64,000 nt of DNA from Ramlibacter tataouinensis (GCF_027941915.1 NZ_CP116009.1:3782001-3846000), one strand, 5' to 3'. Shown: positions 1 to 8,714, numbered from the stretch's first letter. The notes: generated by a model from the letters alone, not told the origin. Numbers and translations are program-made.

Positions 1-613
<613 letters not shown>

Positions 614-652
614 CAGGGCCTGACGTTATCCGAAATTTGCGTGCCGCCAGCC

Positions 653-1612
653 ATGAGTGCGAACAAGACCGGGTATTTCACGCATGGGTCGTGCCGGTTG
701 CACGAGATGGGCGAGGGCCACCCCGAGTGCCCGCAACGGCTGGCCGCCATCGAAGACCGCCTGCTGATCACCGGTGTCCTGGATGCGCTCGACCAGCGCG
801 AGGCGCCCGAGGCCTCGCTGGCCGACCTGGAACTGGCCCACGACCGGATGCACGTGGCGGCGATGCGCGGACTGCGCGAGCAGCTGCGCGAGCAGATCGC
901 CGCCGGCGGCAGCCCCTACGCGCACATCGACCCGGATACCGCCCTCAACCCCCACACCTGGGACGCCGCCCTGCATGCGGCCGGCGCCGTGCTGGCGGCC
1001 ACCGACGCGGTGCTGGCCGGCGAGCTGCGCAACGCCTTCTGCGCCGTGCGCCCGCCCGGGCACCATGCGTGCCGCGACCGGGCGATGGGCTTTTGCATCT
1101 TCAACAACGTCGCGATCGCGGCGCGCTACGCGCTGGAGCGGCACGGCCTGAAGCGGGTGGCGATCGTCGACTTCGACGTGCACCACGGCAACGGCACCGA
1201 GGACATCCTGGCCGGCGACCCGCGGGTGCTGATGGTCGGCATCTTCCAGCACCCGTTCTATCCCTACAGCGGCGACCCGCCGGCGGCCGACAACATGGTC
1301 AACGTGCCGGTGCCGGCGTACACCCGCGGCATGGACGTGCGCGAGCTGGTCGAGATGCTGTGGATCCCGCGGCTGGAGCAGTTCCGCCCGCAGATGATCT
1401 TCATCAGCGCCGGCTTCGACGCCCACCGCGAGGATGAACTGGGCCAGCTCGGGCTGACCGAGAACGACTACGCCTGGATCACCCACCGCATCCGGCAGAT
1501 TGCCGACCGCTTCGCCGACGGCCGGATCGTCTCCAGCCTGGAGGGCGGCTACAACCTCGGCGCGCTGGGCCGCAGCGTCGAGGCGCATGTGCGCGTGCTG
1601 GCGGACCTCTGA
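653..1612 (+). CDS. Histone deacetylase family protein (zinc-dependent amidohydrolase)
   Basis: A 319-residue class II-type deacetylase-fold protein; bacterial members hydrolyse acetylated polyamines, acetylated proteins or similar amides. Characteristic motifs are RPPGHHA (tandem catalytic His), DVHHGNGTEDI (zinc ligands Asp and His), SAGFDAHREDELG (third zinc ligand) and LEGGYN near the C-terminus. The frame is open far upstream, but that part is antisense to moxR; ATG 653 gives the standard N-terminus beginning MSANKTGYFTHGSCRLHEMG. No strong ribosome-binding site is visible. A crotonase gene follows 27 bases downstream, so the two may be co-transcribed. The substrate cannot be told from sequence. 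Confidence 0.92.
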   Translation: MSANKTGYFTHGSCRLHEMGEGHPECPQRLAAIEDRLLITGVLDALDQREAPEASLADLELAHDRMHVAAMRGLREQLREQIAAGGSPYAHIDPDTALNPHTWDAALHAAGAVLAATDAVLAGELRNAFCAVRPPGHHACRDRAMGFCIFNNVAIAARYALERHGLKRVAIVDFDVHHGNGTEDILAGDPRVLMVGIFQHPFYPYSGDPPAADNMVNVPVPAYTRGMDVRELVEMLWIPRLEQFRPQMIFISAGFDAHREDELGQLGLTENDYAWITHRIRQIADRFADGRIVSSLEGGYNLGALGRSVEAHVRVLADL

Positions 1613-1639
1613 ACGAACGTACCGGACAAGGAGACCGAC

Positions 1640-2422
1640 ATGGACAACGACAACCCGCCGATCCTGCAGACCCGCGACGCGCGCGGCGTCGCCACCCTGA
1701 CCCTGAACCGGCCGGGCAACTTCAACGCGCTGGGCGAGGAGATGCTGGGCGCGCTGCAGGCCGCGCTGGACCAGCTGGCCGGCGACGAGTCGGTGCGGGT
1801 GGTGGTGATTGCCGCCGAGGGCAAGGCTTTCTGCCCGGGGCACAACCTCAAGGAGATGATCGCGACGCCCGAGCTGGACTACTACCAGCAGCTGTTCTCG
1901 CAGTGCAGCCGCGTGATGCTGTCGATCCAGAAGCTGCCGGTGCCGGTCATCGCCCGGGTACACGGCATCGCCACGGCCGCCGGCTGCCAGCTGGTCGCCC
2001 AGTGCGACCTGGCGGTGGCGTCGACCGACGCGAAGTTCGCCGTCAGCGGCGTCAACTTCGGCCTGTTCTGCTCCACGCCCAGCGTGCCGTTGCTGCGCAA
2101 CATCGCGCCCAAGCAGGCGATGGAGATGCTGGTCACCGGCGAGTTCATCGGCGCCGAGGAAGCGAAGCAGCGCGGCCTGGTCAACCGGGTCGCTGCGCCC
2201 GAGCGGCTGGACGCGGAGATCGAGTCGCTGGTCGCCAGCATCCTGGCCAAGCCGCGCAAGGCGCTGGCCATGGGCAAGGAGCTGTTCTACCGGCAGCGCG
2301 AACTGGGGATCGAGGCGGCCTACCAGCTGGCCTCGCAGACCATGGCGGTGAACATGATGGACGGCTGCGCCCAGGAAGGCGTGACCGCGTTCACCGAGAA
2401 GCGCCAGCCGAAGTGGAACTGA
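1640..2422 (+). CDS. Enoyl-CoA hydratase/isomerase family protein, ECHDC3-like
   Basis: A 260-residue crotonase-fold protein. The first oxyanion-hole segment CPGHNLKEM and the second, IATAAGCQLVAQCDLAVAS, are clear. The segment that carries the first catalytic Glu in typical hydratases (a Pro-Glu pair) reads SGVNFGLFCSTPS here, so that Glu is missing. This matches the ECHDC3-like subgroup, whose reaction is uncertain. The ribosome-binding site AAGGAG lies 7 bases before the ATG. It sits between the deacetylase gene and mscS in the same direction. Calling it a beta-oxidation hydratase would overstate the evidence. Confidence 0.88.
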   Translation: MDNDNPPILQTRDARGVATLTLNRPGNFNALGEEMLGALQAALDQLAGDESVRVVVIAAEGKAFCPGHNLKEMIATPELDYYQQLFSQCSRVMLSIQKLPVPVIARVHGIATAAGCQLVAQCDLAVASTDAKFAVSGVNFGLFCSTPSVPLLRNIAPKQAMEMLVTGEFIGAEEAKQRGLVNRVAAPERLDAEIESLVASILAKPRKALAMGKELFYRQRELGIEAAYQLASQTMAVNMMDGCAQEGVTAFTEKRQPKWN

Positions 2423-2450
2423 TGCGCGCGGCGTCCCGGGGCGCGGCCGC

Positions 2451-3662
2451 ATGAACCCGCTGCGACGCCTGATCCTCAGCCTGGACCATCCCGGCCTCCC
2501 AGTGGAGGCGGGGGTGCTGCTCGGCTGCCTGCTGCTGGCGGCCGGCCTGTCGTGGTGGATGGGCCGCGGGCGCCACCCCGGCTCGGTCTGGTTCGGCCGC
2601 ATCGTGGTCGATGGCCTGCTGTTCCCGCTGCTGGCGCTGGCGCTGGTGACCACCGCGCGGGCCATCCTGGACGACTACCTGCCGCTGGCGCTGCTGCGGC
2701 TGGCGGTGCCGGTGCTGCTGTCGCTGGCCGGCATCCGGTTCATCGCCCGCGTGCTGACGGTCGCCTTCCCGAACTCGGGGCTGGCGCGGCTGGTGGAGCG
2801 GGTGTTCTCCTGGCTCGCCTGGATCGCCGCGGCGCTGTGGGTGGCGGGCGTGCTGCCGGCCGTGATGGCCCAGCTGGACGCCTTCCAGTTCGCCTTCGGC
2901 AAGTCGCGCGTGAGCGTGCTGACGCTGCTCGAGGGGCTGCTGTGGGCCGGCGTGGTGCTGGTGGGCGCGCTGTGGGCCTCGGCGGTGCTCGAGCGGCGGG
3001 TGCTGCAGCCGGCGGTGCAGGACCTCTCGCTGCGCAAGGTGGCGGCCAACGCGATCCGCTCGGTCCTGCTGCTGGTGGCGCTGCTGTTCGCGCTGTCGGC
3101 CACCGGCATCGACCTGACGGCGCTGTCGGTGCTGGGCGGCGCCCTCGGCGTGGGCCTGGGCTTCGGCCTGCAGAAGCTGGCGTCCAACTACATCAGCGGC
3201 TTCGTGATCCTGTTCGAGCGCTCGCTGCGCATCGGCGACCTGGTCAAGGTCGACAACTTCGAGGGCCGGGTGCTGGACATCAAGACCCGCTACACCCGGA
3301 TCCGGGCGGCCAACGGGCGCGAGGCGTTCGTGCCCAACGAGAAGCTGATCATCGAGCGCACCGAGAACCTGTCCGCGGCCGATCCCAAGGTGATGGTGAC
3401 CACCGACGTGACGGTGGTGGCCGACAGCGACGTGGAACGGGTGCAGCAGGTGCTGGTGGCCGCCGCGCGCTCGGTGCCCCTCGTGATGAGCGATCCGCCG
3501 CCCGCTGCGCGGCTGGGCCGTTTCCTGCCGAACGGGCTGGAGTTCACGGTGCAGTTCTGGATCCCCGATGCCAGCACGCTGCAGTTGAATGTGCGCTCGG
3601 ACGTGAACCTGGCCGTGCTCAAGGGGCTGCGCGAGAGCGGCATCGAGCTGGTCCGCGGGTAG
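2451..3662 (+). CDS. Mechanosensitive ion channel of the MscS family
   Basis: A 403-residue inner-membrane protein with hydrophobic segments near residues 20-38, 47-66, 75-95, 118-137, 160-180 and 195-215, followed by the MscS pore helix and beta domain. The pore region LSVLGGALGVGLGFGLQKLA has the Gly/Ala packing pattern of MscS TM3; FVILFERSLRIGDLVKV and the threonine- and arginine-rich segment after it begin the cytoplasmic beta domain. Such channels release solutes on hypo-osmotic shock. The extra N-terminal helices relative to E. coli MscS are common in this family. Its 3' end overlaps the convergent protease gene by 44 bases. Confidence 0.92.
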   Translation: MNPLRRLILSLDHPGLPVEAGVLLGCLLLAAGLSWWMGRGRHPGSVWFGRIVVDGLLFPLLALALVTTARAILDDYLPLALLRLAVPVLLSLAGIRFIARVLTVAFPNSGLARLVERVFSWLAWIAAALWVAGVLPAVMAQLDAFQFAFGKSRVSVLTLLEGLLWAGVVLVGALWASAVLERRVLQPAVQDLSLRKVAANAIRSVLLLVALLFALSATGIDLTALSVLGGALGVGLGFGLQKLASNYISGFVILFERSLRIGDLVKVDNFEGRVLDIKTRYTRIRAANGREAFVPNEKLIIERTENLSAADPKVMVTTDVTVVADSDVERVQQVLVAAARSVPLVMSDPPPAARLGRFLPNGLEFTVQFWIPDASTLQLNVRSDVNLAVLKGLRESGIELVRG

Positions 3663-4119
3663 CCGCGCTTGCCGAGGCGGCGAGGCCGGGACGCCGCCAG
3701 CGGCCCAGCGCCACCCCGCTGATCCGGGAAGCCGCGACGAACGGCCGCGGCCACACGCGCGAGTCGTCCGAGGCCTGCAGGTCGTCGCCGACGACGAACC
3801 AGTGGCCCTCGGGCACGCGCCAGGACTGCACCCGCGCGCCGGCGACCCGGGGCTGCCCGTCCCACGGACGATCGTTGACGTACAGGCGGCCGGCTTCGAG
3901 TTCGACGAGATCGCCCGGCCCGGCCGCGACCCGCTTGACGTAGCGGGTGCCCGGCGCGGCGGTGATCACCACGATGTCACCGACGGCGACCCGCCCCAAC
4001 GGCGGGCGCGTCAGCAGCAGCCGGCCGGGCGCCAGCGTGGGCTGCATGGAGCGCCCGCGGATGCGCACGAGGGGCGTCCAGCGCGCCACCTCAGTGGCGG
4101 TGCTCCGCAGGGTGCGCAT
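3619..4119 (-). CDS. S26-family signal peptidase-like protease, SodX-like
   Basis: A 166-residue protein with the S26 catalytic dyad: Ser24 in GRSMQPTL and Lys62 in TRYVKRVAAGPGD. The later conserved block, VVGDDLQASDDSRVWPRP, also fits signal peptidases. It has no obvious N-terminal membrane anchor, unlike LepB. Small S26 proteases of this type include the maturation protease of nickel superoxide dismutase (SodX), which exposes an N-terminal His-Cys-Asp. The upstream gene, overlapping by 29 bases, encodes a DUF6448 protein with a His-Cys-Asp after a signal-like segment, which makes it the obvious candidate substrate. The C-terminus (after about residue 135) is low-complexity and overlaps the mscS 3' end. 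Confidence 0.8.
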   Translation of the reverse strand: MRTLRSTATEVARWTPLVRIRGRSMQPTLAPGRLLLTRPPLGRVAVGDIVVITAAPGTRYVKRVAAGPGDLVELEAGRLYVNDRPWDGQPRVAGARVQSWRVPEGHWFVVGDDLQASDDSRVWPRPFVAASRISGVALGRWRRPGLAASASAATRGPARCRSRAAP

Positions 4120-4690
4120 GCGCGCCGCCGGCAGGGACAGGGTGGCCGTGGTCGTGGTCCTCGCCCTCGGCGTACTTGAAGAAGCTCACGTAGGCGGCGA
4201 CGTAGTCGCGGGCCGCGGGAACGTCATCGACGTCGAAGCCCTTCTTGCCCAGTGCCGCGTGGAAGCGCCGATGCAACTCGTCGCGGCGTTCCGCGGGCGC
4301 CAGTGCGCGGACTTCCCGGTCATCGCCGGTTTCGAGCGCCCGGTCCGCTGCCGCGACGATCGGCTCGACATGCGCACCGGTCGGCTGGATGCCGGTGAAG
4401 CCGACGCCCTCGCCCATGCGGTGGATCCGCACCAGGGTTTCCAGGAACAGCCGGTCGGCGACCTCGGCGGCTTGCGGGCCGAGCTTGCGCACGGCCAGCG
4501 CCTTGGTGAAAACCTCCTTCAGCTCGGCCTCGCCGTCGGCCTGGATCCACTTGAGGGCGTGGTTGATGTTGCCGGTGGCGAGTGCACGGCGGCCGTCGGT
4601 GACCGCGGGGCCGTCGGTGGTGTCGCAGTGGGCCTGGGCCGTTGGAACGATCGCACCGGCGAGCGAGCGCAAGAGTTGGGCGAAGAACAT
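4091..4690 (-). CDS. DUF6448 family protein with HCD N-terminal motif and His-rich tail
   Basis: A 199-residue protein of unknown function. ATG 4690 was chosen because AAAGGAGATC precedes it at good spacing; an upstream in-frame start lacks this. Residues 1-20 look like a short signal peptide ending Ala-Gln-Ala, so cleavage would make His21-Cys22-Asp23 the mature N-terminus. The next block, TTDGPAVTDGRRALATGNIN, and the following helices match DUF6448. The C-terminus is rich in His and Asp (EDHDHGHP and AHAHPAEHRH), suggesting metal binding. The start resembles the nickel hook of nickel superoxide dismutase but lacks its second Cys. It overlaps the downstream S26 protease gene, suggesting co-expression and processing. 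No function is established. Confidence 0.82.
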   Translation of the reverse strand: MFFAQLLRSLAGAIVPTAQAHCDTTDGPAVTDGRRALATGNINHALKWIQADGEAELKEVFTKALAVRKLGPQAAEVADRLFLETLVRIHRMGEGVGFTGIQPTGAHVEPIVAAADRALETGDDREVRALAPAERRDELHRRFHAALGKKGFDVDDVPAARDYVAAYVSFFKYAEGEDHDHGHPVPAGGAHAHPAEHRH

Positions 4691-4802
4691 GGCCGATCTC
4701 CTTTTGCCAGCGGGTGCCGGCAACAGGCCAATCTAGCCAGGATGCGGACCGCAGGCCTTGAGACGCCTCAAGCTGCGGGCCCGCCGGAGGGGCCGGACCG
4801 CT

Positions 4803-6095
4803 TCACCCCATCAGCGACGGCAGCCACAGGCTGAGCTGTGGGAACGCGACCAGCAGCCCCAGCATCAGCACCATCACCGCCACGAACGGCCAGCAGCCGC
4901 GGAAGATGGTCGGCAGGCCGACGCCGGGCAGCAGCGAGTTGAGCACGAACAGGTTCATGCCCACCGGCGGCGAGATCAGGCCGATCTGCACCACCATCAC
5001 GATCAGCACGCCGAACCAGATCGGGTCGAACCCCATGCTGGTGACGATGGGGAAGAACAGGGGGATGGTCAGCAGCACCATCGTCAGCTCCTCCATCACC
5101 GTGCCCAGCACCACGTAGATCGCCATCATCGCCACCACGACCATGGTGGGCGACAGGCCCAGGTGGGTGATCCAGTCGCGCAGGTCGCCCGGCATGGTCG
5201 TGAAGTTCACGAAGTTGGCGAAGATGGTGGCGGCGATCAGCAGCGTGAACAGCATGGCCGTGGTGCGGGCCGACTCCACCAGCACCTGGTAGAGGATGGC
5301 CCAGGTCAGCCGACGCCGCCCCAGGGCGAACAGGAAGGCGCCGAACGCACCGAAGCCGGCGCCCTCGGTGGCGGTGAAGAAGCCGCCGTAGATGCCGCCC
5401 AGCACCACCACCACCAGCACCGCCACGCCCCAGATGCCGCGCACGGCCTGCCAGCGCTCGGGCCAGCTGGCGCGCTCGCCGGGCGGCGCATGCTCGGGGT
5501 CGCGCGCCGTCAGGTAGGAAATGGCCGCCATCAGCGCGAGCGCGGTCAGCGCGCCGGGGATGACCCCGGCGGCGAACAGCTTGCCGATGTTGGTCTGGGT
5601 GATGATCCCGTAGATGACCAGGATGGTGGACGGCGGGATCATGATCCCCAGCGTGCCGCCGGCCGCCATCACGCCGGTGGACAGGGCCTCGCTGTAGCCC
5701 AGCTTTCGCATCGACGGATAGGCCACCTTGCTCATGGTGGCGGCGGTGGCGATGGACGAGCCGCAGATCGCGCCGAAGCCGGCGCAGGCCGCCACCGTGG
5801 CGTGGGCCAGCCCGCCGCGCACGTGGCCGACGAAGGAGTACGCCGCCTGGAACAGCTCGTGCGCCAGGCCGGCCCGGGCCACGAAGTTGCCCATCAGGAT
5901 GAACAGCGGCACCACCGACAGCGTGTAGGCGAAGCCGGTTTCATAGACGGCCTGCGAGGTGCTGGCCAGCGCCGGCGTCCAGCCGCGCGTCAGTCCGATG
6001 CCGGCGAAGCCGACCAGGCCCATGGCGAACGCCAGCGGCACCCGGATGAGGGCGAGCGCGAAGATCGCGGCGAATCCGAGCAGGGCTTCGGTCAC
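4803..6095 (-). CDS. dctM: TRAP transporter large permease
   Basis: A 430-residue integral membrane protein with about twelve hydrophobic segments, the ion-coupled transport subunit of a TRAP carboxylate transporter. The start is GTG 6095, which overlaps the dctQ stop in a GTGA junction and gives the family's usual length; the frame stays open upstream but there runs through dctQ. Conserved segments include GLVGFAGIGLTRG near the N-terminus, ICGSSIATAATMSKVAYPSM (about residues 110-130) and GGTLGIMIPPSTILVIYG. It is the third gene of dctP-dctQ-dctM. The substrate is unknown; TRAP systems carry C4-dicarboxylates, sialic acid, aromatic acids and others. Confidence 0.96.
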   Translation of the reverse strand: MTEALLGFAAIFALALIRVPLAFAMGLVGFAGIGLTRGWTPALASTSQAVYETGFAYTLSVVPLFILMGNFVARAGLAHELFQAAYSFVGHVRGGLAHATVAACAGFGAICGSSIATAATMSKVAYPSMRKLGYSEALSTGVMAAGGTLGIMIPPSTILVIYGIITQTNIGKLFAAGVIPGALTALALMAAISYLTARDPEHAPPGERASWPERWQAVRGIWGVAVLVVVVLGGIYGGFFTATEGAGFGAFGAFLFALGRRRLTWAILYQVLVESARTTAMLFTLLIAATIFANFVNFTTMPGDLRDWITHLGLSPTMVVVAMMAIYVVLGTVMEELTMVLLTIPLFFPIVTSMGFDPIWFGVLIVMVVQIGLISPPVGMNLFVLNSLLPGVGLPTIFRGCWPFVAVMVLMLGLLVAFPQLSLWLPSLMG

Positions 6096-6577
6096 AGCGC
6101 GGCTCCTTCGCCCTCGGCGCGGTCCACCGGCTCCTGGCCCATCAGCCACAGGTGGACGGCGCCGGTGATGGCGCACAGCACGCTCATGCCGTACAGGAAC
6201 GGCGCCTTGAGGACCTGCAACTGGGCGGTGGTCTCGCCGCTGGCCAGGAACTGGTTGCCGGTGCGCCACATCAGCCAGCCCAGCGCCAGCAGGGCGGCCG
6301 CGCACAGCAGGTGCACGACGACGGCCTGGAGGCGGCGCAGCCAGCCGGGCAGGTAGGGATCGAGCGAGTCGAACTCGACGTGTTCGCCGCGCTCGGACAC
6401 CAGCGGCAGCGCGGCGAAGATCACCACCACCATCAGCAGCTCGGTGACCTCGAGCGAGCCCGGGATGGAGTTGCTGAGGAACTTGCGGCCCAGCACGTCG
6501 AAGAACGTCAGGGCCATGATGCCGAACAGCGCGGCGCCGGACAGCAGGCCGCACAGCAGCACGAGGGTTTTCTTCAT
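6092..6577 (-). CDS. dctQ: TRAP transporter small permease
   Basis: A 161-residue protein with four membrane segments (about residues 5-25, 43-61, 84-104 and 126-147), the small permease that pairs with DctM. The conserved TRAP-Q segment FFDVLGRKFLSNSIPGSLEV is present at about residues 25-44. It starts at ATG 6577, 102 bases after the dctP stop, and ends in a 4-base overlap with dctM. Confidence 0.93.
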   Translation of the reverse strand: MKKTLVLLCGLLSGAALFGIMALTFFDVLGRKFLSNSIPGSLEVTELLMVVVIFAALPLVSERGEHVEFDSLDPYLPGWLRRLQAVVVHLLCAAALLALGWLMWRTGNQFLASGETTAQLQVLKAPFLYGMSVLCAITGAVHLWLMGQEPVDRAEGEGAAL

Positions 6578-6625
6578 CGGGGGACTTCCGTCAGGCGCGC
6601 CGCGGACGGCGGGCGCTCCATGTGC

Positions 6626-6660
6626 GAAGGCGGCACCTCCGGGCAGAGGATGCCGCCTTC
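6626..6660 (-). terminator. Intercistronic hairpin between dctP and dctQ
   Basis: A perfect 10-base inverted repeat, GAAGGCGGCA at 6626-6635 and TGCCGCCTTC at 6651-6660, encloses a further partly paired CCTCC/AGGA. There is no T-run, so it is more likely an RNA-stabilising or partial-attenuation hairpin than a full terminator. Such a structure after the binding-protein gene would raise DctP over the permeases, as in many binding-protein-dependent operons; that role is inferred. Confidence 0.6.
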
Positions 6661-6679
6661 CGTTCGGGCCGGCCTGTGC

Positions 6680-7696
6680 TTATTTGGAAGCCTTCGCGAT
6701 CTCGGAGCGGAACTCGGCCAGCACCTTGGCCGCGTCCTTCAGGCCCTTGGCCTCGGCGTCCTTGGCCCACTTTTCCTCCAGCTTGGAGGTGTGCGACTTG
6801 ACGTCGTTGACGAACTTGGCGTCGGCCTTGGTGAACTGCACGCCGTTGGCCTTCATGTTCTCGAGGGCCTTGTTGTCGACCTTGTCCCAGCCGCGCCCGA
6901 AGATGCGCGCGGCGACTTCGCCGGAGGCGTCGTCGACGGCCTTCTTCTCCTCCGGGCTGAGCTTCTTGTACTTGTCCTCGTTCATCATGAAGACGAAGCT
7001 GGTGTTGTACAGGCCGCCGGGGAAGGTGGTGGCGTACTTGATCAGCTTGTCGAGCTTGAACGAATCGACCGACTCGGCCGGGAACAGGGTGCCGTCCATC
7101 ACGCCGCCCGACAGCAGCTCGTAGGACTCGGGCGCCGGCTTGAGCGTGACGTTCATGCCCAGCGTCTTGGCGATCTCGTTGACCATGCCGCCGCCCACGC
7201 GCCACTTCAGGCCCTGCAGGTCCTCCAGCTTGGCCACCGGCTTCTTGGTGTTGAGCACCATGCCCGGGCCGTGGGTGAAGTAGGTCAGCACGTGGACGCC
7301 GGCGTGCTCCTTGGCGAACTCGGGGTGCTTGGCGGCCACCCGGTTGAACGCCACCGAGAGCGGCTCGGCGCTGTCGCCCAGGAACGGGAATTCGGCCATC
7401 TGCGTCAGCACGAAGCGGCCGGGGGTGTAGCCGTGGACGGTGAAGGACACGTCGGCCAGGCCGTTCTTGACCGCATCGAAGGTGCCGGGCGGTGCGGCGA
7501 CGGCGCGCGGGAGCTGGTTGCACTTGATCTTGCCGGCGGCCTTCTGCGCGACCAGGTCGCACCATTCCTTCTGGGCCAGGGTCAGCGCATGGGTGGGCGG
7601 CACCCAACTCGAGAGCGTGAGCACCGTCTCCGCGGCAGCCGGGGCACAGGCGAAGGCGGCGGCCAGTGCGGCGGCCGAGAGCGACAGGCGTTTCAT
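6680..7696 (-). CDS. dctP: TRAP transporter substrate-binding protein
   Basis: A 338-residue periplasmic solute receptor. Residues 1-22 form a typical signal peptide (MKRLSLSAAALAAAFACAPA then AAE). The mature protein begins with a strand (VLTLSSWVPPTHAL) and has the TRAP DctP signature around GLKWRVGGGMVNEIAKTLGM, including the Arg that binds the substrate carboxylate. A good ribosome-binding site (AAGGAG) precedes the ATG. It is the first gene of the operon; the substrate is undetermined. Confidence 0.95.
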   Translation of the reverse strand: MKRLSLSAAALAAAFACAPAAAETVLTLSSWVPPTHALTLAQKEWCDLVAQKAAGKIKCNQLPRAVAAPPGTFDAVKNGLADVSFTVHGYTPGRFVLTQMAEFPFLGDSAEPLSVAFNRVAAKHPEFAKEHAGVHVLTYFTHGPGMVLNTKKPVAKLEDLQGLKWRVGGGMVNEIAKTLGMNVTLKPAPESYELLSGGVMDGTLFPAESVDSFKLDKLIKYATTFPGGLYNTSFVFMMNEDKYKKLSPEEKKAVDDASGEVAARIFGRGWDKVDNKALENMKANGVQFTKADAKFVNDVKSHTSKLEEKWAKDAEAKGLKDAAKVLAEFRSEIAKASK

Positions 7697-7776
7697 GGTG
7701 AAAAGCTCCTTGCGAGGGGGGTCGCGGCACTGTATGCCCGCCCTTGACGAATGTCGGTCCAGAAATACCCGAATTC

Positions 7777-7794
7777 ATCGACCGCGCGGTCGAT
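7777..7794. promoter_or_regulatory. Perfect 18-bp palindrome upstream of dctP
   Basis: ATCGACCGCGCGGTCGAT is a perfect dyad located 81 bases upstream of the dctP start, in the divergent region shared with etfB. Its size suits a dimeric repressor such as a TetR or GntR protein. No regulator gene is adjacent, so this is only a candidate operator. Confidence 0.5.
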
Positions 7795-7798
7795 CGAA

Positions 7799-7814
7799 TG
7801 TCGTCGCGACGACA
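7799..7814. promoter_or_regulatory. Perfect 16-bp palindrome in the dctP-etfB region
   Basis: TGTCGTCGCGACGACA is a second perfect dyad starting 4 bases after the previous one. It lies about 40 bases upstream of the etfB -10 box, over or just upstream of that promoter's -35 region, so it could bind a regulator of either divergent operon. Confidence 0.45.
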
Positions 7815-7854
7815 GAGGCAGGCGCATGCGCCCGGCCCCGGCGGCGGGGCTCCC

Positions 7855-7879
7855 TATAATCAAAAGTGAACGACCGTTC
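7855..7879 (+). promoter_or_regulatory. etfBA promoter -10 box with TetR-type operator
   Basis: A perfect -10 hexamer, TATAAT, lies at 7855-7860. Eight bases on, at 7868-7879, is the dyad GAACG-AC-CGTTC, which would cover the transcription start. GAACG(N2)CGTTC-like boxes are known for TetR-family fatty-acid-degradation regulators (PsrA/FadP type) in proteobacteria; ETF and acyl-CoA dehydrogenase genes are typical targets. No good -35 hexamer is seen. Assignment to a particular regulator is inference from memory of such motifs. Confidence 0.6.
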
Positions 7880-7896
7880 TTTTTTGCCTCTAGCCC

Positions 7897-7913
7897 ATGC
7901 CGCAGTGCGGCAT
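7897..7913 (+). other. Hairpin in the etfB 5' leader
   Basis: ATGCCGC and GCGGCAT form a 7-bp stem with a 3-base AGT loop, about 50 bases upstream of the etfB start and within the predicted leader. There is no T-run, so it is not a terminator; it may stabilise the mRNA or be incidental. Confidence 0.4.
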
Positions 7914-7964
7914 AGAATTTTGGGCTTTACGTCAACGTCAATTCTTCCCTTTAGGAGCCCCCTG

Positions 7965-8714
7965 ATGAAGGTTCTCGTCCCGGTCAAGCGGGTGGTGGAC
8001 TACAACGTGAAGGTCCGCGTCAAGTCGGACAACACGGGTGTGGACATCGCCAATGTGAAGATGAGCATGAACCCGTTCGACGAGATCGCGGTGGAGGAGG
8101 CGGTGCGCCTGAAGGAAAAGGGCGTGGCCGCCGAGGTCATCGCGGTGTCCTGCGGCGTGCAGCAGTGCCAGGAGACCCTGCGCACCGCCATGGCGATCGG
8201 CGCCGACCGCGCGATCCTGGTGCAGACCGACGAGGAGCTGCAACCGCTGGCGGTCGCCAAGTTGCTCAAGGCCCTGGTCGACAAGGAGCAGCCCGGCCTG
8301 GTGATCCTGGGCAAGCAGGCGATCGACGACGACGCCAACCAGACCGGCCAGATGCTGGCGGCGCTGGCCGACCTGCCGCAGGCCACCTTCGCCAGCAAGG
8401 TGGAAGTGGCCGACGGCAAGGCCCAGGTCACGCGCGAAGTCGATGGCGGCCTGGAGACCGTGTCGGTCACGCTGCCGGCGGTGGTGACCACCGACCTGCG
8501 CCTGAACGAGCCGCGCTACGTCACGCTGCCCAACATCATGAAGGCCAAGAAGAAGCCGCTCGACACCGTGACCCCGGCCGACCTGGGCGTGGACGTCGCG
8601 CCGCGGCTCAAGACGCTGAAGGTCATGGAGCCGCCCAAGCGCAGCGCCGGCCAGAAGGTGGCCGACGTGGCGACGCTGGTCGACAAGCTGAAGAACGAAG
8701 CGAAGGTGATCTGA
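7965..8714 (+). CDS. etfB: Electron transfer flavoprotein beta subunit
   Basis: A 249-residue small ETF subunit, which binds AMP and pairs with EtfA to carry electrons from acyl-CoA and related dehydrogenases to ETF-ubiquinone oxidoreductase. It starts [19 protein letters not shown]; the ETF-beta signature covering [20 protein letters not shown] (about residues 116-135) and [20 protein letters not shown] (about 182-201) is intact. ATG 7965 follows TTAGGAG at good spacing. etfA follows after 160 bases and an acyl-CoA dehydrogenase after that. A TetR-type operator lies upstream. Confidence 0.97.
   Translation: MKVLVPVKRVVDYNVKVRVKSDNTGVDIANVKMSMNPFDEIAVEEAVRLKEKGVAAEVIAVSCGVQQCQETLRTAMAIGADRAILVQTDEELQPLAVAKLLKALVDKEQPGLVILGKQAIDDDANQTGQMLAALADLPQATFASKVEVADGKAQVTREVDGGLETVSVTLPAVVTTDLRLNEPRYVTLPNIMKAKKKPLDTVTPADLGVDVAPRLKTLKVMEPPKRSAGQKVADVATLVDKLKNEAKVI

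Noticed and set aside
626..2665. 679-codon reverse open frame over the deacetylase and crotonase genes
   Set aside because: It is rich in Arg, Ala, His and Gln without family motifs and is antisense to two genes with complete motifs; such frames are common at this GC content.
4758..6356. 532-codon forward open frame, His- and Gln-rich
   Set aside because: Antisense to dctM and dctQ; its composition is that of a reversed hydrophobic gene, not of a real His-rich protein.
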